From positions 434,001-498,000 of the forward strand of contig NZ_CP023429.1 of assembly GCF_002327085.1 (NCBI RefSeq): 64,000 nucleotides of DNA, read 5' to 3'. Each line of letters starts with the position of its first letter. The first letter of the stretch is position 1. Under the pieces are notes generated by a model, which worked only from the letters and a program-made list of their open reading frames with translations, was not told the DNA's origin and searched no databases. The stretch comes from Neisseria weixii. Its GTDB lineage: Bacteria; Pseudomonadota; Gammaproteobacteria; Burkholderiales; Neisseriaceae. Made by a program: the position numbers and the translations under genes. Shown one piece after another: positions 21,334 to 31,384 of the stretch.

Positions 21334-21900
21334 ATGAACCCTGCCGATTTGCGTTTTGCCCATTGCGACGATTACACCGCCACTTTAAACGTGGCGCGGC
21401 TGGATACGCCCATCGGCAAAATACTGGCCGTGTTCAGCAGCGAAGGTTTGTGTCTGCTCGAATTTGCCGATCAAGACCAATTGCAGCGCGAATTGACTCA
21501 TCTGCACCAAGCCTTGTCAGCCAATTTCAGTTGGCAAAAAAGTGTGTATCATGATGAATTTCAACATGAATTGGCCGAGTATTTCGCAGGCCGTCTGAAA
21601 ACATTCAACACACCGCTGCACATGGTCGGCACCGATTTTCAAAAGCAGGTTTGGCAGGTGCTGCTGACTATTCCCTACGGCGCGACCTTGAGCTACAAGG
21701 AGCAGGCGCAGCAGTTGGGTAATGTGAAAGCCATCCGTGCGGTTGCCGCTGCCAACGGGCAAAACAAAGTATCGATTCTGATTCCCTGCCACCGCGTGAT
21801 CGGCAGCGACGGAAAGCTGGTCGGTTACGGCGGCGGCATGGCGCGCAAACGGTTTTTGCTGGATTTGGAAAGCGGCATGGAGCAGGGAACACTGTTTTAA
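21334..21900 (+). CDS. ogt: Methylated-DNA--protein-cysteine methyltransferase
   Basis: Suicide repair protein that removes the methyl group from O6-methylguanine. It has 188 residues, with an N-terminal ribonuclease-like domain and the C-terminal Ada/Ogt domain containing GATLSYKEQAQQLG (DNA-binding helix region) and the active-site motif PCHRVIGSDG. A DUS (AGGCCGTCTGAA) abuts the ATG directly, replacing a normal ribosome binding site. It follows dapE by 19 bases and may be co-transcribed with it. Confidence 0.93.
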   Translation: MNPADLRFAHCDDYTATLNVARLDTPIGKILAVFSSEGLCLLEFADQDQLQRELTHLHQALSANFSWQKSVYHDEFQHELAEYFAGRLKTFNTPLHMVGTDFQKQVWQVLLTIPYGATLSYKEQAQQLGNVKAIRAVAAANGQNKVSILIPCHRVIGSDGKLVGYGGGMARKRFLLDLESGMEQGTLF

Positions 21901-21942
21901 GTTTCAGACGGCCTTGTTTTGCGATCAGGCCGTCTGAAAAAG
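21901..21942. terminator. DUS pair after ogt
   Basis: TTTCAGACGGCCT and AGGCCGTCTGAAA form an inverted pair just after the stop codon. Confidence 0.7.
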
Positions 21943-21982
21943 ATTTTAATCATTTGAAAACATTGACAATAGAGAGACTGCA

Positions 21983-22978
21983 ATGAACCTCAAAAACCGC
22001 CATTTTTTGAAGCTGCTTGATTTCAGCCAAGACGAAATCCTGCATTATTTGAACCTTGCCGCCGAACTCAAAGCCACCAAAAAAGCAGGCAAAGAAGTGC
22101 AGCGGATGAAAGGCAAAAACATTGCCCTGATTTTTGAAAAAACATCCACCCGCACACGTTGTGCCTTTGAAGTGGCGGCACGCGACCAAGGCGCGGGTGT
22201 GACTTATCTCGAGCCGACCGGCAGCCAAATCGGCCATAAAGAAAGCATTAAAGACACCGCACGCGTGTTGGGCCGTATGTACGACGGTATCGAATACCGC
22301 GGTTTCGGGCAGGAAATTGTCGAAGAATTGGCCAAATACGCCGGCGTACCGGTGTTCAACGGCTTGACCAACGAATTCCACCCGACGCAAATGCTGGCCG
22401 ACGCGCTGACCATGCAGGAACACAGCGACAAACCGCTTCACCAAGTGGCTTATGCTTATGTCGGTGATGCGCGTTACAACATGGCCAATTCTTTGCTGAT
22501 TTTAGGTGCGAAACTGGGCATGGACGTGCGTATCGGTGCACCGAAAGCATTGTGGCCGTCTGAAGACATTGTGGCGCAAGCCAAAGCGGTGGCGGCAGAA
22601 AGCGGCGCGAAAATCCTGCTGACCGAAAATGCCGAAGAAGCGGTCAACGGCGTGGATTTTATCCACACTGATGTGTGGGTGAGCATGGGCGAGCCTAAAG
22701 AAGTGTGGCAGGAGCGCATCAATTTGCTCAAAGCCTACCGTGTTACGCCTGAATTGATGGCCGCTTCAGGCAATACGCAAGTGAAATTCATGCACTGCCT
22801 GCCGGCCTTCCACAACCGCGAAACCACCGTCGGCGAATGGATTTACGAAACCTTCGGCTTAAACGGCGTAGAAGTGACCGAAGACGTGTTTGAAAGCGAA
22901 GCCAGCATCGTATTCGACCAAGCGGAAAACCGCATGCACACGATTAAAGCGGTGATGGTGGCTGCGTTGGGTGAGTGA
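21983..22978 (+). CDS. argF: Ornithine carbamoyltransferase
   Basis: Converts ornithine and carbamoyl phosphate to citrulline in arginine synthesis. The protein has 331 residues. The carbamoyl-phosphate site is [12 protein letters not shown], and the ornithine/catalytic cysteine motif is [20 protein letters not shown] is also characteristic. It is monocistronic with a DUS-pair terminator. No arginine-repressor operator could be identified with confidence. Confidence 0.96.
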   Translation: MNLKNRHFLKLLDFSQDEILHYLNLAAELKATKKAGKEVQRMKGKNIALIFEKTSTRTRCAFEVAARDQGAGVTYLEPTGSQIGHKESIKDTARVLGRMYDGIEYRGFGQEIVEELAKYAGVPVFNGLTNEFHPTQMLADALTMQEHSDKPLHQVAYAYVGDARYNMANSLLILGAKLGMDVRIGAPKALWPSEDIVAQAKAVAAESGAKILLTENAEEAVNGVDFIHTDVWVSMGEPKEVWQERINLLKAYRVTPELMAASGNTQVKFMHCLPAFHNRETTVGEWIYETFGLNGVEVTEDVFESEASIVFDQAENRMHTIKAVMVAALGE

Positions 22979-22995
22979 GGTTTAAGAATGAATTC

Positions 22996-23030
22996 AAGGC
23001 CGTCTGAATAATGATTGTTCAGACGGCCTT
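22996..23030 (+). terminator. Paired-DUS terminator after argF
   Basis: AAGGCCGTCTGAA and TTCAGACGGCCTTTT pair around a nine-base loop. Confidence 0.85.
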
Positions 23031-23055
23031 TTACTTATTGGCTTTCAGACGGGCT

Positions 23056-23272
23056 GAGGCCTTTGAAAAACCTCATCAACCACCAATCAAACCATAAAAC
23101 CTTCATTAGTTGCGCAAGTCCGCTACACTTCCCCGCGAAGGGGGATCCATTTTTGATCATAGCAAATTGTTGAATAAAATAGGTTTCTTAGATGTTGTGA
23201 TGGATTCCTGCCTGCGCGGGAATGACGGCCTAAGGTTTTTATTGGTAATTCTTGAGGTTTTGCAAAGGTCTC
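23056..23272. repeat. Repeat with IS1106-like ends and a dRS3-like motif
   Basis: The ends are GAGGCCTTTGAAAAA and TTTTGCAAAGGTCTC. The core GAATAAAATAGGTTTCTTA is shared with the element at 663..859. A dRS3 variant (ATTCCT-GCCTGCGC-GGGAAT) lies at 23204..23223. It fills the gap between argF and the ABC exporter and ends four bases from the exporter's restored stop codon. Confidence 0.7.
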
Positions 23273-23276
23273 AGCC

Positions 23277-24930
23277 TCAACCTTCTCGGCTGTGTTCATC
23301 CGCCACTTTCACCGCTTCTTCGGCATCAAACTCGCTCAATACCCTTGTTTCATCGAGATAATCCGTTCGGCATGGTGGAAGTATTTGTCGTCGTGGCTGA
23401 TTGCGAAGACGGTGCAGCCTTGCTGTTGCAAAAGCGGCAGCAGTTTTTCGTAAAACACGCGGCGGAAATGCGGGTCTTGGTCGGCAGCCCATTCATCGAG
23501 AATCAGCATGCTGCGGTTTTCAAGCGCTGCAGCCAGCAGGCCGAGACGTTTTTTCTGGCCTTGCGATAACTTACTGTTGAGAATGCGGTTTTTTTCAAGT
23601 TTTACCTTGTCGCCCAACTGGAGGCGGTCGAGCCAACGGGCAATCATGTCGGCCGAAGCGTCTTCGCCCATATTGCCGACTAATTGGTCAAACAAATGAA
23701 AATCAGTGAACACGCTGGCAAAAAGCTGGCGGTAGGCATCGCGGTTGTGTCCGGTGATTTCGGTGTCGTCCACAAATATTTTGCCCGAAGTCGGAATGTA
23801 CAAACCGGCCAAAATCATCGACAGTGTTGATTTTCCCGAACCGTTGCCACCGATGAGAAACACGGTTTCATGGCGGCGGAGCGTGAGATTCACCGGCTGC
23901 AGCGCAAACGATTGGCCGCCTTGTTCGGGTAGGCATAGGTGATGTTTTCCAACCGGATGGTTTTCCATTCGGACGGCATGAGATTGCCGCTGTGAAAGCC
24001 CGGCCGGTATTCTGTTAAACCGAGATTATTCAGCGCTTCGAGTGCGACTTTGCTGTTCATCAGCATGGGAAATGCCCCTATGGCTTGCGAGAGCGGCGAG
24101 CGCATAAATAAGACAGTCATGGTGACGGTTGCCGCATCGGCCAAGCTTGCCCATTGATGATAGACCGACAGATAAAAAATAATGCCCACTGCCGCCAGCA
24201 TGGCGGTGTTGCCCCAGTTAATGGCCAAGGCATGCAGACTGTCGGCACGCACCGCCCAGCTGCGGTTGTTTTGTGCAGCGGTGGTAAAGTCTTTACGGTA
24301 GAAACGTTCGGCGCGATAACGGTTGAGCGTCAGCTCTTTATGACCGTCAAGGCTGGTTTCGTAATGGGTGTAGAGTTCGTCTTCAAAGCCGCGCATTTTG
24401 CGGAAGCTTTGGAACACGTGTTTTACAATCAGATTGGTGCCTGCAATCATCAGCAGTAACACGACAGCGGTAACCAGAAAAAGCTTGGGCGACAGCCACA
24501 CCAAATACAGACTGCAACCGACGGTAAACAACACGCCTTGTGTAAATTCCGGCAAGCGGGTAAACGCCATGCTCAGTGAGCGGATGTCGTTGGACAGGCT
24601 GGCCAGCAGTTTCGGTTTGCCTGTGAGCTGGATTTGCGCTTCTTGCGAATCCATAATCCGCTTCAGAAGCTGCGTGCGCATTTCAAATACAAACTGATGA
24701 CCGATGCGCGACAAGCGGATTTGCGACCAAGTGGCCACCACCAAATAGGCCAGCAGTAATAAGCCGAACGGCCACATCAAGCCACCGAGTGCGCTCTCTC
24801 CGCTTTGCAACAGATAAGTATTGATAAACATTAACACGCCGATGCCGAACAGTCCCGAGAGCAAGGTCAGACCGAACATAATCAGAAAAGGTTTGCGGTA
24901 TTGGCGGTAGATGAGGGAAATGATGTTCAT
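23277..24930 (-). pseudogene. YojI-like ABC exporter (membrane domain plus ATPase), two frameshifts
   Basis: A fused half-transporter of the cyclic-peptide/siderophore exporter group (YojI, PvdE, SyrD types), about 551 residues when repaired. The N-terminal half has six membrane segments. The ATPase has Walker A GGNGSGKST, signature LSQGQKKR and Walker B MLILDEWAADQDP. The frame breaks at 23919..23920 (adding G gives PNKGGQSFALQPV) and again at 23342..23344 (adding G extends the end to MKQGVLSEFDAEEA...). It has no C39 peptidase domain, so it would not itself cleave GG-leader peptides. E. coli YojI exports microcin J25; the substrate here is unknown. Confidence 0.82.
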
Positions 24931-24979
24931 GTGTAAAGCGGTAGGAATACTGAGACCGTCTGAAAGGTTCAGACGGCCT

Positions 24980-25116
24980 GAAACCTTTGCAAACTCCCAT
25001 CTTTGGCACATTTCTTCGTGATACGCTGCTCGAAAGCTTGCCTATCTTTGTGATGTCTGCGCTTTCTGTGCTGCTCTAACCTTCGAACTGCACTCAAATC
25101 TGGGGACAAAGGTTTC
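24980..25116. repeat. MITE-like repeat with IS1106-like ends
   Basis: The ends are GAAACCTTTGCAAA and CAAAGGTTTC. Interior blocks such as CATCTTTGG and GAACTGCACTCAAATCT recur at 42632..42778, and a shorter relative is at 33125..33220. It lies between hemA and the ABC exporter. Confidence 0.65.
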
Positions 25117-25128
25117 GGCCTTAATGAT

Positions 25129-26382
25129 TTATTCGTGATTGTCCAAATGGTAAATTTGTGTAACGGTATCGATGAGATCGGTATCGGAAGAACCTGCTTT
25201 GTTGAGCGCGCGGGTAGGCGAGTGAAGCAGTTTGTTAGTCAGCTGTATGGATAAACGTTCCAATACTTCTTCAGCCGCCGTGCCTTTGGCCAATTGTTTC
25301 ATGGCGTTTTCCAGCACTTGGCGACGGGCGCGCTCACCTTCGTCACGCAATGCACGAATCAGCGGCACGCTTTGGCGGCTTTTCTGCCATTCAACAAATT
25401 CACCGACTTTTTCTTCCACCATGGCTTCGGCGGCAGAAGCAGCTTTTTGGCGTGCTTCTTTACCGTTTTGTACGATGTCCTGCATGTCGTCCACAGTGTA
25501 GAGATAGGCATCGTTTAATTCGCCGACTTCTTCTTCAATATCGCGAGGTACGGCCAAATCGAGCATGAACACGGGCATATGGTGCCGCTTCTTTAATGCA
25601 CGCTCGACCATGCCTTTGCCGACAATCGGCAATTGGCTGGCGGTGGACGATACAATTACGTCGTATTCGTGCATGATATCGGGCAATTGGCTCAATAAAC
25701 AAGGCTCGGCATTGACGCTGAGTTTGTCGCACAATTCCTGCGCGCGCGGTAAGGTACGGTTGGCCACGGTAATCAGGCGCGGATTCTTAGCGGAAAAGTA
25801 AGTGGCTACCAACTCAATCATTTCGCCCGCACCGATGAACAGCACATTTAAATCGGCAATGTCCGGAAAAATCTGCTCGGCCATTTTTACTGAAGCGGAA
25901 GCCATCGACACTGAGTTTTCGCCGACGGCTGTGTCAGTGCGCACTTCTTTGGCGACGGCAAATGTTTTTTGGAACAAGGCATTCAGATTGTTGTTGATGC
26001 TCTCTTGTTCTTGCGCGATGCGCACGGCATCTTTGATTTGGCCGAGAATCTGCGGTTCGCCCAATACCATCGAATCCAAGCCGCAGGCCACGCGGAAGGC
26101 ATGGCGCACGGTTTCGTTGCTGTCGAAGGTGTACAGATAAGGGCGGATCTCATCGGCGGGTAAGCCGTGGTATTGCGCCAGCCATTCGATGATTTCTTCG
26201 GTGTTGCCGACGCAATAAAGCTCGGTGCGGTTGCAGGTAGACAAAATGACCGCTTCTTTGGCCGCATTGCTGCCGGCCAAGCTTTGCACGGCAGCAGGCA
26301 GACTTTCCGCAGCAAAAGCCAGCTTTTCGCGTATGCTCAAAGGCGCAGTTTGATGGTTGAGTCCGACGGCGGTAAGTTGCAT
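25129..26382 (-). CDS. hemA: Glutamyl-tRNA reductase
   Basis: First committed step of tetrapyrrole synthesis by the C5 route: reduces glutamyl-tRNA to glutamate-1-semialdehyde with NADPH. The protein has 417 residues. The catalytic cysteine is Cys50 in STCNRTELYC. GLNHQTAPLSIREK at the N-terminus, the NADPH-binding domain (VLFIGAGEMIELVA) and a C-terminal dimerisation helix region complete the family pattern. hemC of the same pathway is at 38.8 kb. Confidence 0.96.
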   Translation of the reverse strand: MQLTAVGLNHQTAPLSIREKLAFAAESLPAAVQSLAGSNAAKEAVILSTCNRTELYCVGNTEEIIEWLAQYHGLPADEIRPYLYTFDSNETVRHAFRVACGLDSMVLGEPQILGQIKDAVRIAQEQESINNNLNALFQKTFAVAKEVRTDTAVGENSVSMASASVKMAEQIFPDIADLNVLFIGAGEMIELVATYFSAKNPRLITVANRTLPRAQELCDKLSVNAEPCLLSQLPDIMHEYDVIVSSTASQLPIVGKGMVERALKKRHHMPVFMLDLAVPRDIEEEVGELNDAYLYTVDDMQDIVQNGKEARQKAASAAEAMVEEKVGEFVEWQKSRQSVPLIRALRDEGERARRQVLENAMKQLAKGTAAEEVLERLSIQLTNKLLHSPTRALNKAGSSDTDLIDTVTQIYHLDNHE

Positions 26383-26525
26383 GGGAATGTGAAGAATAGG
26401 GAGTGTGCGTGAAGGGGTTATTATAGCGTAAGTTGGCTTTGAAAAGAATGTTTTGCGGCTTCCGCAATCTGCGTGGTTATTAAATTTTAGCAGAAAATGA
26501 TTGGGTTAACTGATTGAACGGATGG

Positions 26526-26557
26526 AAAAGGCCGTCTGAAATGTTCAGACGGCCTTT
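26526..26557 (-). terminator. Paired-DUS terminator after rpoH
   Basis: AAAAGGCCGTCTGAA and TTCAGACGGCCTTT pair across three bases, just beyond the rpoH stop on the minus strand. Confidence 0.85.
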
Positions 26558-26568
26558 GATTTTAGATT

Positions 26569-27435
26569 TTAAACTGCTTTGGCTTCTTCAGCTAAGAAAC
26601 CGCGCAATTTTTGCATGGCTTTGGCTTCGATTTGGCGGATACGCTCGGCCGATACACCGTATTCGGCGGCCAGCTCGTGCAAGGTCAAACCACCATCGTC
26701 TTGCAGCCAACGGCTTTCAACGATGTAACGGCTACGGTCGTCCAGTTGCGCCAAGGCATTTTGCAGACCATCGGTTTGCAGCGCGTAATGGGCTTGCTTG
26801 GCGATTTGCTGGGTTGGCTCGGTTTCATTATCTGCCAGCCAGTCGATTGGGGCAAAATTGTCTTCGTCATCGTTGCTGTCGGCCAAAATGCCGATGTCGT
26901 GACCGGTCATGCGCTGTTCCATTTCCAAGACTTCGGAAAGTTTCACGCCCAAATCATCGGCGATGTCTTGTGCTTCTTTTGGCGATAAGGCATTCAGATT
27001 TTTACGCATGCTGCGCAAATTGAAAAACAGTTTGCGTTGGGGCTTGGTGGTGGCAACACGAACCAAGCGCCAGTTGCGGAGAATGAATTCATGGATTTCA
27101 GCCTTAATCCAATGTACGGCAAATGAGAATAAGCGTGCGCCACGACTTGGTTCGTAACGTTTCACCGCTTTCATCAAGCCTATATTGCCTTCTTGAATCA
27201 AGTCGGCTTGGTTCAGACCGTAGCCGTCGTAACCGCGGGCGATGGAGACCACCACGCGCAAGTGGGAAAGAATCAATTGTTTGGCGGCGTTTAAATCGCC
27301 TTTTTGTTGGCGTTCTGCCAGTTGGGTTTCTTCTTCGGCAGAAAGCATCGGAATATTGTTCACGGTATGAATGTATTGCTCCAAGCTACCGTTACCGCTG
27401 TGGATTACTGGTAATGCAAAAGCGTTATTCATCAT
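26569..27435 (-). CDS. rpoH: RNA polymerase heat-shock sigma factor (sigma-32)
   Basis: Sigma-70-family factor that directs transcription of heat-shock genes. It has 288 residues. Region 2 contains DLIQEGNIGLMKAVKRYEP and FSFAVHWIKAEIHEFILRNWR. The RpoH-specific box is QRKLFFNLR (about residues 132-140). Region 4 has the helix-turn-helix LTLHELAAEYGVSAERIRQIEAKAMQKL. The first or second of two adjacent ATGs may be used. About 240 bases upstream are non-coding before the IS630 remnant. Confidence 0.96.
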   Translation of the reverse strand: MMNNAFALPVIHSGNGSLEQYIHTVNNIPMLSAEEETQLAERQQKGDLNAAKQLILSHLRVVVSIARGYDGYGLNQADLIQEGNIGLMKAVKRYEPSRGARLFSFAVHWIKAEIHEFILRNWRLVRVATTKPQRKLFFNLRSMRKNLNALSPKEAQDIADDLGVKLSEVLEMEQRMTGHDIGILADSNDDEDNFAPIDWLADNETEPTQQIAKQAHYALQTDGLQNALAQLDDRSRYIVESRWLQDDGGLTLHELAAEYGVSAERIRQIEAKAMQKLRGFLAEEAKAV

Positions 27436-27641
27436 TAGAGTGGCTTTCCTTGTTATGTGCGCCGGCCGGTAATCGGCAAGCGCTTAAGAATGTGTGGCGA
27501 AGTAGTATAACACTACTGTTTTGATATGGCTATTAGACCGCTTTTTGTGTTAATGTTGTATGTGTGATAGGTTAAATTTTGTATTTTAAAAAACATGATT
27601 AATTTTTAATATTTGAGTATTTTACTCGGGAATAAATTTAT

Positions 27642-28525
27642 TATAAGCAAATAAACATATTCTCCGATACAATTCCCCCATGGCCTATTCAGAAGACTTC
27701 AAACAACCCGTACTCAAAAAACTCCGTCAAGGATGGACGATTCGCAGAACCGCAAAAGAATCCGGCACCGCCATTCTCCACCATCACGCTTTGGAGACGC
27801 CCTCCGGCTCCCCAAGTCCCTCCAAGGCAACGCAAAACCCGCAAAATCAGCGCCCAGGCACTGCTCGAAGATGTCGGGCGTTATCCTGATGCCTATTGCT
27901 GTGAAAGAGCGCAACGCTTTGGCTGTTCCCATACCGCCATACACAAAGCATTAAAGCGATACGGCATCAGCTGCAAAAAAAAGACCGGCCGCCACCCGAA
28001 AGCCGGCAGAAGGCTCAGAAAAAACTTCCTGAAGTTACTGCACCGCTACATCCTCCGTAACCGTCCGGTTGTTTGTTCAGACGGGAGCAAATTCGGAAAA
28101 TCCTGTTACCGGCCTTACGCTTATGCGCCAAAAAGCCGGCGTTGTTATGCGCTTCATGATTGGCAGGGGCATCATCAGACCAATGCCGTTGGAGCGTTAT
28201 TTCACGGCAAACTGTTTGCCGTCGGGCTGTTTGATTGCAGTATTGACCGCCGGATATTTGATGCTTGGGTGGAGCGGGTTTTGATTCCGGAGCTGCCGCA
28301 AAACAGTGTGGCGGTGATGGGTAATGCGGCGTTTCATAAGGGTAAGGCAGAAGCCTTGCTGAAGGAAAAGGGGCATACCGTGTTATGGCTTCCGCCCTAT
28401 AGTCCCGATCTGAATCAGATAGAGAAAAAGCGGGCTTGGATTAAAGGTGTTGGGAATCGGCTGAGAATGGCGGATGTGGATTGGCTATTTCAGGCGTGTA
28501 TCGATAAATAAGTTTATTTGATATA
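27642..28525 (+). mobile_element. IS630-family insertion sequence, decayed
   Basis: The element is bounded by short inverted repeats, TATAAGCAAATAAAC on the left and GTTTATTTGATATA on the right, around a single transposase gene. Both outer ends begin with TA, as expected for IS630-type insertion. The surrounding 200 bases are AT-rich and carry no gene. The ends are inferred from the repeats alone. Confidence 0.65.
27680..28511 (+). pseudogene. IS630-family transposase, inactive
   Basis: About 276 codons when repaired. The N-terminus MAYSEDFKQPVLKKL is a helix-turn-helix region. One extra T near 27774 breaks the frame (GCCATTCTCC; removing a T gives AISTITLWRR). The remainder reads through to the C-terminal motif WLPPYSPDLNQIEKKRAWIK, which holds the third catalytic acid. 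The second catalytic aspartate, normally in V-M-D-N-A-x-F-H-K, is glycine here (VMGNAAFHK, codon GGT at 28320). The gene is therefore dead twice over. Confidence 0.8.
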
Positions 28526-28547
28526 GAACAATTTATTGGTGATGTAA

Positions 28548-28592
28548 ATTCAGACGGCCTGATAAACAATCAGTCTATCAGGCCGTCTGAAC
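28548..28592 (-). terminator. Long paired-DUS terminator after lnt
   Basis: ATTCAGACGGCCTGATA and TATCAGGCCGTCTGAA form a stem of about 16 base pairs, just beyond the lnt stop. Confidence 0.85.
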
Positions 28593-28608
28593 AAGGTGGA
28601 TGACGCGC

Positions 28609-30153
28609 TTATTCTTGCTTGTTACGCAGGGCGAAAAGCATTAAGGCTGCGGCGCTGAGTAGGCCGATGAGCCACCATGAGCCACCCATTTTCATGTAAG
28701 GCGTCTCGCCAATGTAACCTTTAACATGACCTTCCAACACGGTTTCGGTGTTGGCTTCGGCTTCGCTGATGATGTTGCCTTTGGGTGAAATAATGGCGGT
28801 GGCGCCGGTGTTGGTGGCACGCACCATATAGCGGCCTAATTCCATTGCGCGTGCTTGTGACTGCTGCAATTGCTGATACATGGCGTTAGAGTCGCCATAC
28901 CATGCCATGTTGCTGACGTTGGCCAGCAGCGTGGATTGGCGGGCGGTGGCGATTAATTCGTCGCCGAAACCGTCTTCATAGCAGATGTTGAAGGCGACGC
29001 GCTGGTCTTTCATCACCAAAGGCGCTTGGCCTTCGCCGCCTTTGCGGAAATCGGCCAGCGGCATGTTCATCATGCGGTAAAGCACGTTGGTGATGGCCGG
29101 TAAGGGTTTGTATTCGCCAAACGGCACCAAATGGTTTTTGGCGTAATACGGGATTTCTTCGGCGGTAGTGTTGTTGTAGTTGCTTAAATTAATCACGGCA
29201 TTTTCATAGCCGTTGCCATCGCGCGTGTATTGGCTGATGCCTAAAGCCAGCGCGCTGCCGTTACTTTGCGCTTGGGCGGCAAAGGTATTTAAGACTTCTT
29301 CGGGCAGGGTTTGGCGCATTTCGGGGATAGCGGTTTCCGGCAAAATCACAATGTCGGCGCGGGTTTTGTTCAGCTGCTCGTAATATTTTTGAATGGTCGG
29401 AACGATTTGGTCTTCTCGCCATTTCAAGTGTTGTTCGATATTGCCTTGCAATAGGGCGACAGTATTGGTGCTGCCGTCCGGTTGGGTAAATTCGGCTTCT
29501 TGGGCAATGTAGCCGACAGTGCACAAAGCTACGCCGCAGCACAAGGGCATGAGACGGCTTTTCAGACGGCCTGCATTATCCACGAGCAATACCAACCATG
29601 CGCCGATACAGGCGGTGGCAAAGGTTACTAAATGAATACCTCCGATGGGTGCGAAGCCGGCCAGCGGGCTGGCTTTGGTGATTTGGGAATAACCCAATGC
29701 GCCCCAGCCGAAGCCGGTCAGGAGGCGTTCGCGGGCAAATTCGGTCAGTGTCCAAAGAATCGGTAGTACGATGCCGATTTTAATCCAGCGCGGAAAGTGG
29801 AATTTTTTCCACAACCAGAAACACAGGGCAGGGTAGAGTGCCAAAAATGCCGGCAATAAAACCGTCATTGGAATGGCATAAAGGTTCGGCAGGCCGGAAA
29901 CTCCGTGCAGGGCCGTATGAATCCAGTAAAACTGTGACACATAAGCAAAAAAGCCGAATACATAAGCTGTTGAAGCAGCCATGCGCGGGCGCAGCTCAAT
30001 CAGGCGGATCAGAGCGCCGAACAGCAGTGGCATCAGCCAGAAATGATAATAAGGGGCAAAGGTGAGCGGCGTAGCGCCGCCGATAATGATGACCAGCGGC
30101 CAATAGAACAGCGGCTTTCGCCAATATGTTTCGAGTTTGCGGAGAATATTCAT
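28609..30153 (-). CDS. lnt: Apolipoprotein N-acyltransferase
   Basis: Inner-membrane enzyme adding the third acyl chain to lipoproteins. The protein has 514 residues, with N-terminal membrane segments and a periplasmic nitrilase-like domain. The Glu-Lys-Cys catalytic triad is visible in PETAIPE, KNHLVPFGEYKP and CYEDGFGDE. A final membrane segment ends the protein (WWLIGLLSAAALMLF). Several lipoproteins in this window (Laz, ApbE, the PotD-like and DegQ-like proteins) would be its substrates. Confidence 0.95.
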   Translation of the reverse strand: MNILRKLETYWRKPLFYWPLVIIIGGATPLTFAPYYHFWLMPLLFGALIRLIELRPRMAASTAYVFGFFAYVSQFYWIHTALHGVSGLPNLYAIPMTVLLPAFLALYPALCFWLWKKFHFPRWIKIGIVLPILWTLTEFARERLLTGFGWGALGYSQITKASPLAGFAPIGGIHLVTFATACIGAWLVLLVDNAGRLKSRLMPLCCGVALCTVGYIAQEAEFTQPDGSTNTVALLQGNIEQHLKWREDQIVPTIQKYYEQLNKTRADIVILPETAIPEMRQTLPEEVLNTFAAQAQSNGSALALGISQYTRDGNGYENAVINLSNYNNTTAEEIPYYAKNHLVPFGEYKPLPAITNVLYRMMNMPLADFRKGGEGQAPLVMKDQRVAFNICYEDGFGDELIATARQSTLLANVSNMAWYGDSNAMYQQLQQSQARAMELGRYMVRATNTGATAIISPKGNIISEAEANTETVLEGHVKGYIGETPYMKMGGSWWLIGLLSAAALMLFALRNKQE

Positions 30154-30221
30154 ATGTTAAGTGAACAAGAAAAGGGGGGGTCTGAAGGCTTTAGGTTTCA
30201 GACGGCCTTATGGTACACAAA

Positions 30222-31094
30222 TCAATGTTTTTTAGAGAATACTTTCATCAAAGGCAATACTACGGCGCACACCACCGTACCGGTCAGCACGCCGACCACT
30301 AGGTTTGCCACTTGTGCCATCAGGCCTGTGTCCCAATGATGGGCATGTAGGAAGTCGTGTACCGGGTCGAAATTGTGGGTGATGAGGCCCCCGCCGACCA
30401 AGAACATGGCCAAGGTGCCAATCACGCTTAACGTGCGCATAAACCAAGGCATGAACGCGATGATGCAGCGGCCAAAGGCTTTGCCTAGGCTGCTGCCTTT
30501 TTCGATTAAGCGCAAGCCTAAATCATCGAGCTTGACAATGATGGCAACCAAACCATAAACAATCACAGTCATGCTGATACCGATGGCTGACATCACCAAA
30601 GATTTGGTCAGCACGCCGTAGGCGCTCACCACACCCAAGGCGATGATGATGATTTCGGCTGACAGAATAAAATCGGTGCGAATGGCGCCGGTGATTTTGG
30701 CTTTTTCATCAAAAATTTCGTCGCTGGCATGCGAAGCGGCTTCATTGCCGTCGTTTTTGTGCAACAATTTATGCAACAGTTTTTCCACGCCTTCAAAACA
30801 CAAATATGCACCACCGATCATCAATAAAGGCGTAATCGCAGCCGGCAGGAAAACAGACAACAATAAAGCGGCCGGTACCAAAATGACTTTATTAATCAAA
30901 GAGCCTTTGGCTACTGCCCATACAATCGGCAATTCGCGTTCGGCAGAAGCGCCGGTCACTTGGTTGGCATTCAAGGCCAAATCGTCGCCGACCACGCCGG
31001 CGGTTTTCTTGGCAGCCATTTTGGTCATTAAGGCCACGTCGTCCAATACGGCGGTAATGTCGTCAAGCAGGGTAAAAAGGGAGGCAAAAGCCAT
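30222..31094 (-). CDS. DUF808 family membrane protein (YedI-like)
   Basis: A 290-residue inner-membrane protein with several hydrophobic segments. The N-terminal signature FTLLDDITAVLDDVALMTKMAAKKTAGVVGDDLALNA (quoted in part: LLDDITAVLDDVA) and GASAERELPIVW are characteristic of DUF808/YedI. The function is unknown. It follows lnt's promoter region on the same strand; a single DUS lies between the two genes. Family assignment is good, function open. Confidence 0.88.
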   Translation of the reverse strand: MAFASLFTLLDDITAVLDDVALMTKMAAKKTAGVVGDDLALNANQVTGASAERELPIVWAVAKGSLINKVILVPAALLLSVFLPAAITPLLMIGGAYLCFEGVEKLLHKLLHKNDGNEAASHASDEIFDEKAKITGAIRTDFILSAEIIIIALGVVSAYGVLTKSLVMSAIGISMTVIVYGLVAIIVKLDDLGLRLIEKGSSLGKAFGRCIIAFMPWFMRTLSVIGTLAMFLVGGGLITHNFDPVHDFLHAHHWDTGLMAQVANLVVGVLTGTVVCAVVLPLMKVFSKKH

Positions 31095-31384
31095 CTTGAA
31101 TGGTTCCTAGATTAAAGAAAAGGTCATGATTTTCTGCTAAGTCCGGCTGTTCGGCGATGGTTTGGCGCACAAACTTGCCTTTAGCGAAACCGAATATTAT
31201 AACTGAAAATTATACGGTTTTTATCATTTAGACGCCCTTTAATCAAATTAAAGGAAAGAAAAGATTCTTGAATGGTTGCCAATTGCATGGCGTGACATGT
31301 GTTAAAATTCGTCCCTGCCGGCCGTAAACGCAAGAAACCGCCGGTTTCCCCCCTTAACTTCAGCAGATCAGGAGAAATAAAAAC

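Noticed and set aside
23336..24930. The YojI-like exporter as the processing transporter for the GG-leader peptide
   Set aside because: No N-terminal C39 peptidase domain is present, and the two loci are 16 kb apart. It could still export a peptide, but not process this leader.
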